Assembly: GCF_014873705.1 (NCBI RefSeq)
Contig: NZ_JADBDS010000001.1
Span: forward strand, 682,001-746,000
Length of the DNA stretch: 64,000 nt
Reading direction: 5' to 3'
Source of the DNA: Mycobacterium sp. OAS707
GTDB lineage: Bacteria; Actinomycetota; Actinomycetes; Mycobacteriales; Mycobacteriaceae
Shown one piece after another: positions 17,395 to 25,780 of this stretch. Each line of letters starts with the position of its first letter. The first letter of the stretch is position 1. The position numbers and the translations under genes are program-made. The notes below the pieces were generated by a model. It was given only the letters and a program-made list of their open reading frames with translations, was not told where the DNA came from and ran no database searches.

Positions 17395-18108
17395 ATGTCG
17401 TCAGCGACCGATGTGATCGAAGAGTGGTTACGCAGCCAACGCCCCGCCGTCGTCTTCGACTTCAACGGCACGCTGTCGGACGACGAGCACATCCTGTTCG
17501 ACATCTTCAGCGACCTGTTCCGTGTCCATCTCGGCTGGGCGATGACCGCCCGGGACTACCGCACCGACCTGTTGGGCCGCAGCGACCGCGAGATCATCGA
17601 GCATGCCGTGACGCACCACGGCGGCGGCACCGAAGAAGAAGTCGCCGAACTGCTGCGGTTACGACAAGGCATCTACCAGCAACGGGTCGCCGACCACAAT
17701 CCGATCGGCCCGGCCGCTGCACAGCTGGTGAAGTTGTTGGCGGACAACCAGATTCCCGTCGGCATCGTGACAGGAGCCCAGCGCGACGACGTGCTTGCGG
17801 TCCTGAACGGCAGCCCCACCGGCGAGTTGGTCGGCTTCCTGATCGCCGAGGAGGACGTCAACGACGGCAAGCCGCACCCGGAGGGCTTTCTCAGCGCAGC
17901 GGCCAAACTGGACTGCGACCCCAGCGACGTGCTCGTCTTCGAGGATTCGGTTCCCGGTGTGCAGGCCGCGCTGGCCGCGGGCATGCACTGCATCGCGGTC
18001 TGTGCCGACGAGCCGTCCCCCGAACTGCGCGCCGTGGCGCCGGCGATTGTGCCCCAACTGTCGGTCGACCTCGTCGCGGCGCCGCTCAGCCGCTGGCGTC
18101 GCGGATAG
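17395..18108 (+). CDS. HAD-family hydrolase (phosphonatase/beta-phosphoglucomutase-like)
   Basis: A 237-residue haloacid dehalogenase superfamily member with an alpha-helical cap. Motif I is VFDFNGTLSD, motif II is GIVTGAQ, motif III Lys lies near DGKPHPEGF, and motif IV is VLVFEDSVPGVQAA. The second Asp of the usual DxDGT motif, the general acid/base of phosphatases, is Asn here, so simple phosphatase chemistry is uncertain. The ATG at 17395 is preferred because a TANNNT -10 lies 7 bases upstream; a TTG 6 bases earlier is also possible. It is divergent from the kinase-like gene and convergent with the GntR gene, overlapping its tail by 23 bases. Confidence 0.85.
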   Translation: MSSATDVIEEWLRSQRPAVVFDFNGTLSDDEHILFDIFSDLFRVHLGWAMTARDYRTDLLGRSDREIIEHAVTHHGGGTEEEVAELLRLRQGIYQQRVADHNPIGPAAAQLVKLLADNQIPVGIVTGAQRDDVLAVLNGSPTGELVGFLIAEEDVNDGKPHPEGFLSAAAKLDCDPSDVLVFEDSVPGVQAALAAGMHCIAVCADEPSPELRAVAPAIVPQLSVDLVAAPLSRWRRG

Positions 18109-18889
18109 CCGACTGCGACTCCACCCGCGATTTGATCCGGATTCGCGCACGGTCGGATCGGTGGTAGTCGCGGGAGAACTCGACTGCGACTCCGTCCTCG
18201 GTGAACGACGTACGGGTGATCAACAGCAGCGGACTTCCCGTTGCGACACCGAGGATTTCGGCCTGCTCGTCGGTGGCCTGCGTCGCCTCGAGTTCCTCAT
18301 CAGCGGCGAACGGGGACGCGTTGTACTCGCGCATCACCGCGTACAGCGAGCCGGTGAGATCGGCGGACAACAGCCCCGGGAACACCGCCGCGGGCAGGTA
18401 GGCCTCCTCCAACACGATCGGCTCACCGTTGGCCAGTCGCGCGCGCAGCACCTCATGCACCTGTGCTTTGCGGTTGAGCCCAAGGGCCTGTCGTACATCG
18501 GCCTCGGGCCTGCGGGTCGTGGCGCGCAAGACCCGCGCGCCCGCTTCGACACGGATTCGGCGCATCTGCTCGGTGAAGCCGGGCAGACTCGCGTGGTCGA
18601 ACTCGAATCGCGGCGCGGCCACGAAGTTGCCGCCGAAGCGGCCGCGTCTGCGGTCGATCAGGCCCTTGGCTTCGATGGCGCTGAGCGCCTGGCGAAGGGT
18701 CATTCGGCTGACGCCAAGCGCGTTGGCGATCTCCACCTCGGACGGCAGCTTGTCGCCGGGCGTCAATGTGCGGGACACGATCAGCTGCTCGAGCCAACTG
18801 CCGATGCGGGAGTGGGCGGGCAGTTCGGCTGCCCCCGCCAGGTCGGGCCGCTCCGCCAGCAGCGGATCGTCCATCGTCAACACGCGCAT
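18086..18889 (-). CDS. GntR/HutC-family regulator with UTRA domain
   Basis: A 267-residue repressor-type protein. An N-terminal winged helix (DKLPSEVEIANALGVSRMTLRQA, residues about 45-70, preceded by a 35-residue extension) is followed by a C-terminal UTRA ligand-binding domain (for example EAYLPAAVFPGLL and SPLLLITRTSF). UTRA regulators usually sense sugars, amino acids or histidine-like catabolites. It lies 10 bases downstream of the ArsR gene and is convergent with the HAD gene. The GTCTAGAC site between the HAD and the kinase-like gene is a plausible target. The ligand is unknown. Confidence 0.9.
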   Translation of the reverse strand: MRVLTMDDPLLAERPDLAGAAELPAHSRIGSWLEQLIVSRTLTPGDKLPSEVEIANALGVSRMTLRQALSAIEAKGLIDRRRGRFGGNFVAAPRFEFDHASLPGFTEQMRRIRVEAGARVLRATTRRPEADVRQALGLNRKAQVHEVLRARLANGEPIVLEEAYLPAAVFPGLLSADLTGSLYAVMREYNASPFAADEELEATQATDEQAEILGVATGSPLLLITRTSFTEDGVAVEFSRDYHRSDRARIRIKSRVESQSAIRDASG

Positions 18890-18899
18890 ATCGCAGCTT

Positions 18900-19229
18900 T
18901 CAGCCGTGCCTGGCGCCGATCCGGTGCAGCAGGTCGTGCACGATCTCGTCTTCGAGCCGATAGCTGACGAGCCGACCCACGCGGGTCGAGGAGACCCAGC
19001 CCTGTTGCCTCAGTACCCGCAATGCCTGGGACACCGCGTTCTCCGATCGGCCAAGGGCCGCCGCCAGGTCGCCGACGCAGATTCCCGGCGTGCGGTGCAG
19101 GACCAGCAGTATCTCCAGGCGGTTGGGGTCCGACAGCAGGTCGAAGCGCTGCGCCCAGCCGGCGGTGTCGACATCGGCGAGCGCCGACGACGCCCGTCGC
19201 ACCGTCTTTTGGTCACCGGGTTGCGCCAC
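18900..19229 (-). CDS. ArsR/SmtB-family transcriptional regulator
   Basis: A 109-residue winged-helix protein with FDLLSDPNRLEILLVLH and recognition-helix region RSENAVSQALRVLRQQG, followed by the wing GRLVSYRLED. The alpha-3 position typical of metal sensors reads GICVGDLA, keeping one Cys of the classical CVC. The C-terminal VHDLLHRIGARHG contains His residues that could form an alpha-5 metal site. It is transcribed with the UTRA regulator. It could act on the SmtB-type repeat upstream of nicT 5 kb away, but metal binding and that link are inference. Confidence 0.88.
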   Translation of the reverse strand: MAQPGDQKTVRRASSALADVDTAGWAQRFDLLSDPNRLEILLVLHRTPGICVGDLAAALGRSENAVSQALRVLRQQGWVSSTRVGRLVSYRLEDEIVHDLLHRIGARHG

Positions 19230-19295
19230 CCGTCAAGGCTAATCCCTTGCCCCCATTACCTGACGGGTCCGACACTTTTGGGAAAGGGCGCGTAG

Positions 19296-19322
19296 TTATC
19301 CCCAGACGTGAATTCATCCACA
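19296..19322 (+). promoter_or_regulatory. two DnaA-box-like motifs upstream of the HNH gene
   Basis: TTATCCCCA (19296-19304) and TCATCCACA (19314-19322) each differ by one base from the DnaA box TTATCCACA. They lie 60 to 90 bases before the 13E12-family gene. Such motifs may recur ahead of this gene family. Nothing else here suggests a replication origin. Confidence 0.35.
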
Positions 19323-19384
19323 GGTTGGGCGGTTTCAAGCCCGACTGACGGCGCATTGTCCGCGGCTCCCGGAGAATCAAACAT

Positions 19385-20764
19385 GTGTTCGAAGAGTGTG
19401 GTGATGGCGAGTTGCTTGATCTGATGGGTGATGCCCAGCAGGTCGAGCGGGCCGCGTCGGCTCAGCGGTTGTTGGCCATCGGCGCGTACACGGTGCGCCG
19501 GATCGCTGAGCAGACCGACGAGCACAATTTCTGGGCGGTGGATGGCTGGGAGCAGATCGCCGCGGAGATCAGCGCGCAGTTGGGCATCAGCCGCAAGCGC
19601 GCGTCGTCGCAGATGAGCGACGGGCAGAGCCTGATCGAACGCCTGCCCAAACTGGCCGAGGTGTTCGCGGCAGGGGCGGTGGATTTGCGGGTGATCGCGG
19701 CCGCGATTTACCGCACCGATTTGATCATTGACGAGGCCGCGTTGGCGAGCGTTGATGCGCAGTTGGCGGTCAAGGCGCCCTCGTGGAACAAGCTCTCGCG
19801 CGAGAGGGTCGCCGAGTTGGTCGACTGGATGGTCATCGCCGCCGACCCCGAGGCGATCCGGGTCGCCAAACAGGCCGACGCTGATCGCCACATCGCGGTG
19901 CGCCCCGGCGCCAACGGGACCGCCGAAATCTATGGCCAGGTCCGCGGCCCCGACGCCGCGGTCTTCGACACCGCGTTGGATGCGTTGGCGGCCACGGTGT
20001 GCCCGGATGATCCACGCACCACCGCTCAGCGCCGCACCGACGCACTGAGCCCGCTGTCGGCGCGGGCCACCAGCATGGCGTGCCTGTGCGGGTCCCCGAA
20101 CTGCCCCGCCACCGCCGAGGTGCCCTCGAGCCCGGTGGTGATCAATGTGATCGCCGAGGCCGCCACCGTCGACGGCACCAGTAGCAAGCCGGGGTATCTG
20201 CCCGGCTACGGCGCGGTCCCGGCGGCCACGGTCACCGAGTTGGCCAACAGTGCCGCACTGCGCCCGGTCCCCACCCCGAAAGACTTGGCCGCCGAACCCA
20301 ACTACCGGCCCTCAGCGGGGTTGACGCGGTTCGTCCAGTCCCGTGATCTGACGTGCAGCTTCCCTGGGTGTGATCAACGGGCGGTGGGCTGCGATATCGA
20401 CCACAGCGTCCCGTATCCGCACGGGCCCACTCATCCGTCCAACACCGGGCTCAAATGCCGCATCCATCACCTACTCAAAACGTTCTGCGGATGGAGCGAC
20501 CGCCAACGACCAGACGGCAGCATCGAATGGACCTCACCACGCGGGCGCACCTACACCACCGCACCGGCCGGGGCGCGTTTCTTCCCCCAACTCGCCACAC
20601 CCACCGAACCGCTGAGTCTGCCGAATAGTCCACCACCGAGCCCGAACCGCGACCTGGCGATGCCCAAACGACGACGCACCCGAACCCAAGACCGCCAATA
20701 CCGCATCGACTACGAACGTGGCCTCAACCGCGCCCGCTACGACGCCGACCCACCACCCTTCTGA
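19385..20764 (+). CDS. DUF222 / HNH endonuclease domain protein (13E12 repeat family)
   Basis: A 459-residue member of the actinobacterial 13E12 (DUF222-HNH) family, which is present in many copies per mycobacterial genome. The DUF222 helical domain occupies about 1-230. The HNH motif at about 315-365 reads CSFPGCDQRAVGCDIDH, then GPTHPSNTGLKCRIHH. The C-terminus is proline-rich and basic. The GTG start at 19385 is preceded by CGGAGAA. Neither the function nor the DNA target is known; mobility or recombination roles have been suggested for the family. It is convergent with the APC permease and overlaps its end by 28 bases. Confidence 0.9.
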   Translation: MFEECGDGELLDLMGDAQQVERAASAQRLLAIGAYTVRRIAEQTDEHNFWAVDGWEQIAAEISAQLGISRKRASSQMSDGQSLIERLPKLAEVFAAGAVDLRVIAAAIYRTDLIIDEAALASVDAQLAVKAPSWNKLSRERVAELVDWMVIAADPEAIRVAKQADADRHIAVRPGANGTAEIYGQVRGPDAAVFDTALDALAATVCPDDPRTTAQRRTDALSPLSARATSMACLCGSPNCPATAEVPSSPVVINVIAEAATVDGTSSKPGYLPGYGAVPAATVTELANSAALRPVPTPKDLAAEPNYRPSAGLTRFVQSRDLTCSFPGCDQRAVGCDIDHSVPYPHGPTHPSNTGLKCRIHHLLKTFCGWSDRQRPDGSIEWTSPRGRTYTTAPAGARFFPQLATPTEPLSLPNSPPPSPNRDLAMPKRRRTRTQDRQYRIDYERGLNRARYDADPPPF

Positions 20765-22182
20765 GCGTTTGGCGCGTCGAGGAAGGCTTCCTTGATCTCC
20801 TTGGGCCCGAACGGCCAGGTGTCTTCGGCCTTGGCGTAGATGAGAAATGCGATGGCGCCCACCACGATCCAGCCCAGCGACAGCCCGATCGACAGCCAGG
20901 TGGCGGAGACGTAGATGTAGAACCACCCCGCAAACGCGATGATCGTCGGCACCGGATACAGCCATTGCCGGTATGGGCGAACAAGATTCGGCTGGCGAAC
21001 CCGCAGTACGACGATCGCGGCGACCTGAGCCAACGATTGGATGAGCACCAGCGTTGCAACGGCAGCGTTGATGATGGTGGTCAGCGTGAACAGCGAACCG
21101 ATCATCGTGATCGCGCCCATCGTGAGCACACCCGCGGTGGGCAGGTTCAGCTTGGGATGAAGCTTGCCGAACACCGGCAGGAATACCTTGTCGCGGGCGG
21201 CTTCGAACGGGACGCGCGAACCGCCGAGCAATCCGGCGAAAACCGAACCGATGGCCGCGATCACGATCAGCGCGGTGATCGCTTGCGCGACACCGGATCC
21301 CCACGCCTGTTCCAGCACCGTGGACGCGACCGACGTGGCGCTCTTCAACTCGTCCAGCGGCACTGAACCGAGTACACCGATCTGCAGCAGGAAGTACAGG
21401 CTCATGATGCCGAGGATCGAGAAGACGATGGACCGTGGGATGTTGCGGCCGGGATCGCGGATCTCGGCGCCCAGGTAGGCCGTCGTGTTGTAGCCGAGGT
21501 AGTCGTAGATCGCAATGATCAAGCCGGCGCCCAGTCCTGCCCAGAACGTGCCATGGCTGCCGAACGCGCCCGGCGTGAACGCGAACGCCTGCGCTCCGCT
21601 GAAGTGGCTGAACGCCGCGACGATGGTGCTGAGCACCGCGATCAGCATGACAACGAACAGTGCCGTCGTGAGCTTGCCGATCTGCCCGATCTTGCGGAAC
21701 AGCGCCACCATGATCAGCAGCGTGATGCCGACTCCGATGATCTTGCCCAGCGCGGTGTTCCCGGACGCATCAGTCACGCCGGGTATCAGGTAGCCCAGGT
21801 ACTGGACCAGCCCGATGATGCCCGTCGACATGATCAGCGGAATGAAAAGGACTGCGCTCCAGACGAATAGGAACGGCGCCAACCGTCCGGTCCGGTACTG
21901 AAATGCCTCGCGCAGGTAGATGTAGGTACCGCCGGCACCGGGCATGGCGGCACCGAGTTCGGCCCAGATGAGGCCGTCGGCCAGCGCCACGATGGCCCCG
22001 ATGATCCAACCGAACATCGCCTCCGGCCCGCCGATGGTCGCGACCATCGCTGGGATCGTGACGAACGGACCGATGCCGCACATCTGCGTCATGTTGATGG
22101 CCGTGGCCTGCAACGGCCCGATCTTGCGTTCGAGCGCCGGCTGACCGGACACCGACACGGAGTCGAGGGATGGGGAACTCAC
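20737..22182 (-). CDS. APC-family amino acid/amine permease
   Basis: A 481-residue transporter with 12 predicted helices of the amino acid-polyamine-organocation superfamily. The first helix carries AINMTQMCGIGPFVTIPAM, the unwound substrate-binding segment, and helix 2-3 has ELGAAMPGAGGTYIYLREAF. The start is a GTG at 22182 with a strong GGAGG ribosome-binding site. It is divergent from the ROK repressor, with a near-perfect operator between them, so it is probably controlled by that protein. Its substrate is not clear from sequence. Next to nagB it may carry an amino sugar or amino acid, but APC proteins rarely carry sugars. Confidence 0.88.
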   Translation of the reverse strand: MSSPSLDSVSVSGQPALERKIGPLQATAINMTQMCGIGPFVTIPAMVATIGGPEAMFGWIIGAIVALADGLIWAELGAAMPGAGGTYIYLREAFQYRTGRLAPFLFVWSAVLFIPLIMSTGIIGLVQYLGYLIPGVTDASGNTALGKIIGVGITLLIMVALFRKIGQIGKLTTALFVVMLIAVLSTIVAAFSHFSGAQAFAFTPGAFGSHGTFWAGLGAGLIIAIYDYLGYNTTAYLGAEIRDPGRNIPRSIVFSILGIMSLYFLLQIGVLGSVPLDELKSATSVASTVLEQAWGSGVAQAITALIVIAAIGSVFAGLLGGSRVPFEAARDKVFLPVFGKLHPKLNLPTAGVLTMGAITMIGSLFTLTTIINAAVATLVLIQSLAQVAAIVVLRVRQPNLVRPYRQWLYPVPTIIAFAGWFYIYVSATWLSIGLSLGWIVVGAIAFLIYAKAEDTWPFGPKEIKEAFLDAPNAQKGGGSAS

Positions 22183-22201
22183 GAGATCCTCCTAAACACT
22201 T

Positions 22202-22222
22202 TGTTAGGAAAGTTTCTTAACA
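22202..22222. promoter_or_regulatory. 21-bp palindromic ROK operator
   Basis: The sequence from TGTTAGGAAA through TTTCTTAACA is a dyad centred on one base, with a single mismatched pair between the arms. Its position between the divergent permease and ROK genes, and its TTAGGAAA/TTTCYTAA form, suit a ROK-family repressor site. A second overlapping dyad, CCTAA (22191-22195) and TTAGG (22204-22208), is also present. Confidence 0.6.
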
Positions 22223-22287
22223 TACTATCGGCGGGTCTGGAAGAGTTGGTTTGTAAATTCCCTGCGACTGGAACGGAGACGGTCACG

Positions 22288-23499
22288 GTGGTGGGTCAAG
22301 CCGCGCCGCAGGCGGGCACGCCGGCGAGCATGCGGGCACTGAACCAGCGACTGGTGCTGGAGCGACTCCGGGTGCATGGCGAAGCAACCCGTCCTCAGAT
22401 CGCCAACGACACCGGCCTATCGAAACCAACAGTCGGTCAGGCGCTGCTGGATCTGGAGCAGCATGGCCTGGTGCGCGCGATCGGACGAAGCACCTCGGGT
22501 CCCGGGCGCGCCGCGGTCATCTACCAAACCGCCCCTGACGCCGGACATATCGTGGGTGTCGACATCGGGCGTCGCGTGATCCGGGTCGCGGTCGCCGACC
22601 TCGACGGCACGGTCGTCGCCAGGGTTGATCAGCCGAACCAGAGCCGCTCTGGCGCCATGTTGCAGCGCACCGCATGCGAATCCGTCGAGCGTGCAATCGC
22701 CGACGCCGGGCTGAAGCCCGACGGCATCGTCGTCACTGTGGTTGGCACACCGGGCATTCCCGACGTCAGTGCCGGAACCGTGCACAGGTCGCCAAATCTG
22801 CCCGGTTGGGAACGCCGCGGACTCCTCGGCCAGTTGGTCGACGCGCTCGGCGCGGCGGGCTCCGAAGTCATCGTGGAGAACGACGCGAATCTCTGCGTGG
22901 TCGGCGAGCACGCGCGCGGCGCCGCGCAGGGCGTCGATGTCGTCGCGTGCCTGACGGTCGGCACCGGCATCGGAATGGGCCTGCTGCTCAACGGAAAACT
23001 CTTCCGCGGCGCGCACGGCGCCGCAGGCGAGATCGCGGATCTACCGTTCGACAGGGTGCCCGCGGGGGTGGCGCAACACCGACCGGGACCGGTGGAGACC
23101 GCGGCCGCGGCAGAGGCGGTGGTTTCGGCCGCCAACGAGGCCGGCTTGAAGCAGGTGCGCTCCGCGAAGGCGGTCTTCGACCTGGCTCGCAAAGGCGATC
23201 AGCTGGCCATGCAGGTCGTCGCGGAGGAAGCCGCCAAACTCGCCCATGTGGTTTCGATCGTCACCGCGGTCCTCGACCCCGGCCTTGTCGTGCTGACAGG
23301 CGGCATCGGCCGCAACGCCGACCTGCTGGCCGAGCCGATGCGCCGCGAGTTGGCCCAGAAGATCCCTGTCGTCCCGGACATCGTCGGAGGCCATCTCGGC
23401 GCGGATGCCGTCCTCGTCGGCGCGATCGCGTCGGCGAAGAACACCGCGTGGGACCTGGTCTTCGACCGCCGGGTGCGCAGAACCGCGAGTGGGGAATAG
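22288..23499 (+). CDS. ROK-family transcriptional repressor (NagC/XylR type)
   Basis: A 403-residue protein with an N-terminal winged helix (residues about 14-70, VHGEATRPQIANDTGLSKPTVGQAL) and a C-terminal ROK sugar-kinase-fold domain. That domain includes VGVDIGRRVIRVAVADLDG and VIVENDANLCVVGE. The usual ROK zinc signature CGxxGCxE is not visible in the stretch after HGAAGEI, so metal binding may be lost. I prefer the GTG at 22288 (or 22291), which follows ACGGAGACGG; an upstream start would overlap the operator. nagB follows 3 bases later, so amino-sugar sensing is the natural inference. Confidence 0.88.
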   Translation: MVGQAAPQAGTPASMRALNQRLVLERLRVHGEATRPQIANDTGLSKPTVGQALLDLEQHGLVRAIGRSTSGPGRAAVIYQTAPDAGHIVGVDIGRRVIRVAVADLDGTVVARVDQPNQSRSGAMLQRTACESVERAIADAGLKPDGIVVTVVGTPGIPDVSAGTVHRSPNLPGWERRGLLGQLVDALGAAGSEVIVENDANLCVVGEHARGAAQGVDVVACLTVGTGIGMGLLLNGKLFRGAHGAAGEIADLPFDRVPAGVAQHRPGPVETAAAAEAVVSAANEAGLKQVRSAKAVFDLARKGDQLAMQVVAEEAAKLAHVVSIVTAVLDPGLVVLTGGIGRNADLLAEPMRRELAQKIPVVPDIVGGHLGADAVLVGAIASAKNTAWDLVFDRRVRRTASGE

Positions 23500-23502
23500 C
23501 CA

Positions 23503-24282
23503 ATGGAAGTCGTCATCACTAATCACGAAACGCAGTGCGGCGCAACTGCAGCCGACATCATCGCCGACGCGATCACCTCGGGTGCTGCCACGCTGGGGCT
23601 GGCCACCGGCTCATCGCCATTGTCGGTCTACCGCGAGCTGATCCGCAGGCATCGCGAGGAGGGCCTCAGTTTCGCCGACGCACAGGCGTTTCTGCTCGAC
23701 GAGTACGTCGGCTTGCCGCCCAGCCACCCGCAGTCCTACGCACATGTCATCCGCACCGAGTTCACCGACCACGTCGACATGGATTCCGAGCGGGTGCACA
23801 GCCCCAACGGCGTCGCCGACGACATCTTCGCCGCCGCAGAGGAATACGATGCGCTGATTCGCGACTTCGGCCCGATCGACGTTCAACTGCTCGGCATCGG
23901 CGGCAACGGCCACATCGGATTCAACGAACCGGGATCGTCGTTGCGCTCGCGCACCCGGGTCAAGACCTTGACCGAGCAGACACGGCGCGACAACGCCCGA
24001 TTCTTCACCGGCATCGACGAGGTGCCACGGCATGTCATCACTCAAGGTCTCGGAACCATCTGCGACGCGCGCCATCTTGTGCTGATCGCGACCGGCGGCC
24101 ACAAGGCTGAGGCCATCGCGGCCGCCGTGGAAGGCCCGTTGACCGCGAGTTGCCCGGCGTCTGTGCTGCAGCTACACCGACACGTCACGGTAGTGGTCGA
24201 CGAGGCCGCCGCCGGTCAGCTCAAGAACGCCGACTTCTACCGGTATGCGCTGAAACACAAACCGCTCCAACAGAAGTACTGA
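23503..24282 (+). CDS. nagB: glucosamine-6-phosphate deaminase
   Basis: NagB (259 residues) converts glucosamine-6-phosphate to fructose-6-phosphate and ammonia. It has LGLATGSSPLSVYREL (phosphate loop), FLLDEYVGLP (catalytic Asp region), LLGIGGNGHIGFNEPGSS (active-site loop with His and Glu) and IATGGHKAEAI near the C-terminus. The length is normal for the actinobacterial enzyme. It is tightly coupled to the ROK regulator. nagA is not in the window, so the rest of the amino-sugar pathway lies elsewhere. Confidence 0.95.
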   Translation: MEVVITNHETQCGATAADIIADAITSGAATLGLATGSSPLSVYRELIRRHREEGLSFADAQAFLLDEYVGLPPSHPQSYAHVIRTEFTDHVDMDSERVHSPNGVADDIFAAAEEYDALIRDFGPIDVQLLGIGGNGHIGFNEPGSSLRSRTRVKTLTEQTRRDNARFFTGIDEVPRHVITQGLGTICDARHLVLIATGGHKAEAIAAAVEGPLTASCPASVLQLHRHVTVVVDEAAAGQLKNADFYRYALKHKPLQQKY

Positions 24283-24287
24283 GCCAT

Positions 24288-25007
24288 TCAGTCCAGGAAG
24301 CCGTGCAGCAGTGCGGCCGAACCCGCGACGTGCGCACGCATCGCCGCGGCCGCACCCTCACCGTCGGCGGCCAGTATCGCGACGACGATCGCCTCGTGCT
24401 GTTCGTCGGAGTGCGCGATATTGCGGGGCAGCAACGGAATCTGGTCGAGCAGTCCGTTCAGTCGCATCCGGTTCTCGGCAACCAGCGGCACCAACGACGG
24501 CGAGCCTGCCGCTTCGGCGATCGCCAGGTGCAGCCGCGAATCCAGCCGACGGTAGTCGTCCGGCGGCGCACCGCGGACATCGGTCATCCGCGACCACAAC
24601 ACTTCCCGCTCCGCCGCGGTCAGCGTGCGGCTGGCGGCCATCCGCGCCGCCCCGACCTCGAGAATTTCACGCAGCCGCAGCGCGTCGTCGATTTCGTCGC
24701 GGGTGACACGCGGGGTTTCGGTGTGCCGAGGCAACGCGTCGGCCAGGAAAGTGCCGCCGTACCGTCCCCGGCGCGAAACCAGGTAGCCCGCGTCAGCCAA
24801 TGACTTGATGGCTTCGCGGACCGTGTCACGGCTTACTCCCAACCGCGAGGCCAATTGTCGTTCGGGCGGAAGTGATTCGCCCGGCTGCAGCACACCGAGC
24901 CGGATGGTCTGCAGCAGCCGTTCGACGGTGTCCTCGAAGGGGTTCCCGGGCCGCACCGGGCGCAGCAATGCCTCGCTGGCCAATGGGACGTCCGGGTCGG
25001 CGGTCAT
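24288..25007 (-). CDS. GntR/FadR-family regulator (FCD domain)
   Basis: A 239-residue regulator with winged helix ESLPPERQLASRLGVSRDTVREAI (about 42-66) and an all-helical C-terminal FCD effector domain (for example DDALRLREILEVGAARMAA and DSRLHLAIAEAAGSP with metal-binding Asp/His). It is the last gene of the glnA4 operon and its ATG overlaps the SDR stop by 1 base. FadR-type proteins bind TNGTNNNACNA, and such a site lies upstream of the ethanolamine-permease-like gene. The effector is probably an intermediate of the neighbouring pathway, which is inference. Confidence 0.9.
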   Translation of the reverse strand: MTADPDVPLASEALLRPVRPGNPFEDTVERLLQTIRLGVLQPGESLPPERQLASRLGVSRDTVREAIKSLADAGYLVSRRGRYGGTFLADALPRHTETPRVTRDEIDDALRLREILEVGAARMAASRTLTAAEREVLWSRMTDVRGAPPDDYRRLDSRLHLAIAEAAGSPSLVPLVAENRMRLNGLLDQIPLLPRNIAHSDEQHEAIVVAILAADGEGAAAAMRAHVAGSAALLHGFLD

Positions 25008-25780
25008 TAGATCGGCGTGACGTAGTGGCCGCTGATGCCACCGTCGACCAGGAAGGTGGCCCCGGTGATGAACGACGAGTCGTCGCTGGCCAGAAATGCG
25101 ACCGCGGCCGCCAATTCCTCCGGTTCGGCGAACCGGCCCATCGGCACGTGTACCAGGCGACGCGCCGCACGCTCGGGATCCTTCGCGAACAGCTCCTGCA
25201 GCAGCGGGGTGTTCACCGGTCCCGGACACAGCGCGTTGACCCGGATCCCGCTGCGCGCGTACTGAATTCCGAGCTCGCGCGACATCGCCAGCACTCCGCC
25301 CTTGGACGCCGTGTAGGAGATCTGCGAGGTCGCCGACCCCATCACCGCGACGAACGAGGCGGTGTTGATGATCGAGCCCTTCTTGGCGGGCACCATGTAG
25401 CGCAGCGCCGCCCGGCAGGACAGGTACACCGACTTGAGGTTGATGTCCTGCACCTTCTGCCACGCCGGCAACTCAGTGGTCTCGATGACGTCGTCGTCGG
25501 GCGGCGAGATGCCCGCGTTGTTGAAGGCGATGTCGACCGAGCCGTACGTGTCTGCGGCGGTGTCGAACAGGTTGTCGACGGCCGCTTCGTCCGAGACATC
25601 AACGGGGACAAACAATCCGTCGAGCTCGTCGGCCGCGGCCTTGCCGGCCGTCGGGTCGATGTCACCGACCACGATTCGCGCGCCCTCGGCGTGCATCCGC
25701 CTGCCGGCGGCCAGTCCGATGCCTCCGGCCCCGCCGGTGATCACCGCAACCTTGCCTGCCAGTCGTTGGGTCAAGTCCAT
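25007..25780 (-). CDS. short-chain dehydrogenase/reductase in glnA4 operon
   Basis: A 257-residue classical SDR corresponding to Rv2857c. It carries the NAD(P)-binding motif ITGGAGGIGLAAG (about 15-27), acidic VGDIDPTAG at the end of strand 2 suggesting NAD preference, NNAG, and the catalytic YTASK with upstream Ser in NTASF. It is one base from the aldehyde dehydrogenase and overlaps the GntR gene. In this operon it is well placed to oxidise a gamma-glutamylated amino alcohol to the aldehyde; a polyamine route would instead use an amine oxidase. That substrate is inference. Confidence 0.9.
   Translation of the reverse strand: MDLTQRLAGKVAVITGGAGGIGLAAGRRMHAEGARIVVGDIDPTAGKAAADELDGLFVPVDVSDEAAVDNLFDTAADTYGSVDIAFNNAGISPPDDDVIETTELPAWQKVQDINLKSVYLSCRAALRYMVPAKKGSIINTASFVAVMGSATSQISYTASKGGVLAMSRELGIQYARSGIRVNALCPGPVNTPLLQELFAKDPERAARRLVHVPMGRFAEPEELAAAVAFLASDDSSFITGATFLVDGGISGHYVTPI

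Noticed and set aside
19230-20764. HNH gene as part of an IS element or integrated phage
   Set aside because: No terminal inverted repeats, target duplication, transposase or integrase were seen, and the family is a normal multi-copy mycobacterial gene.
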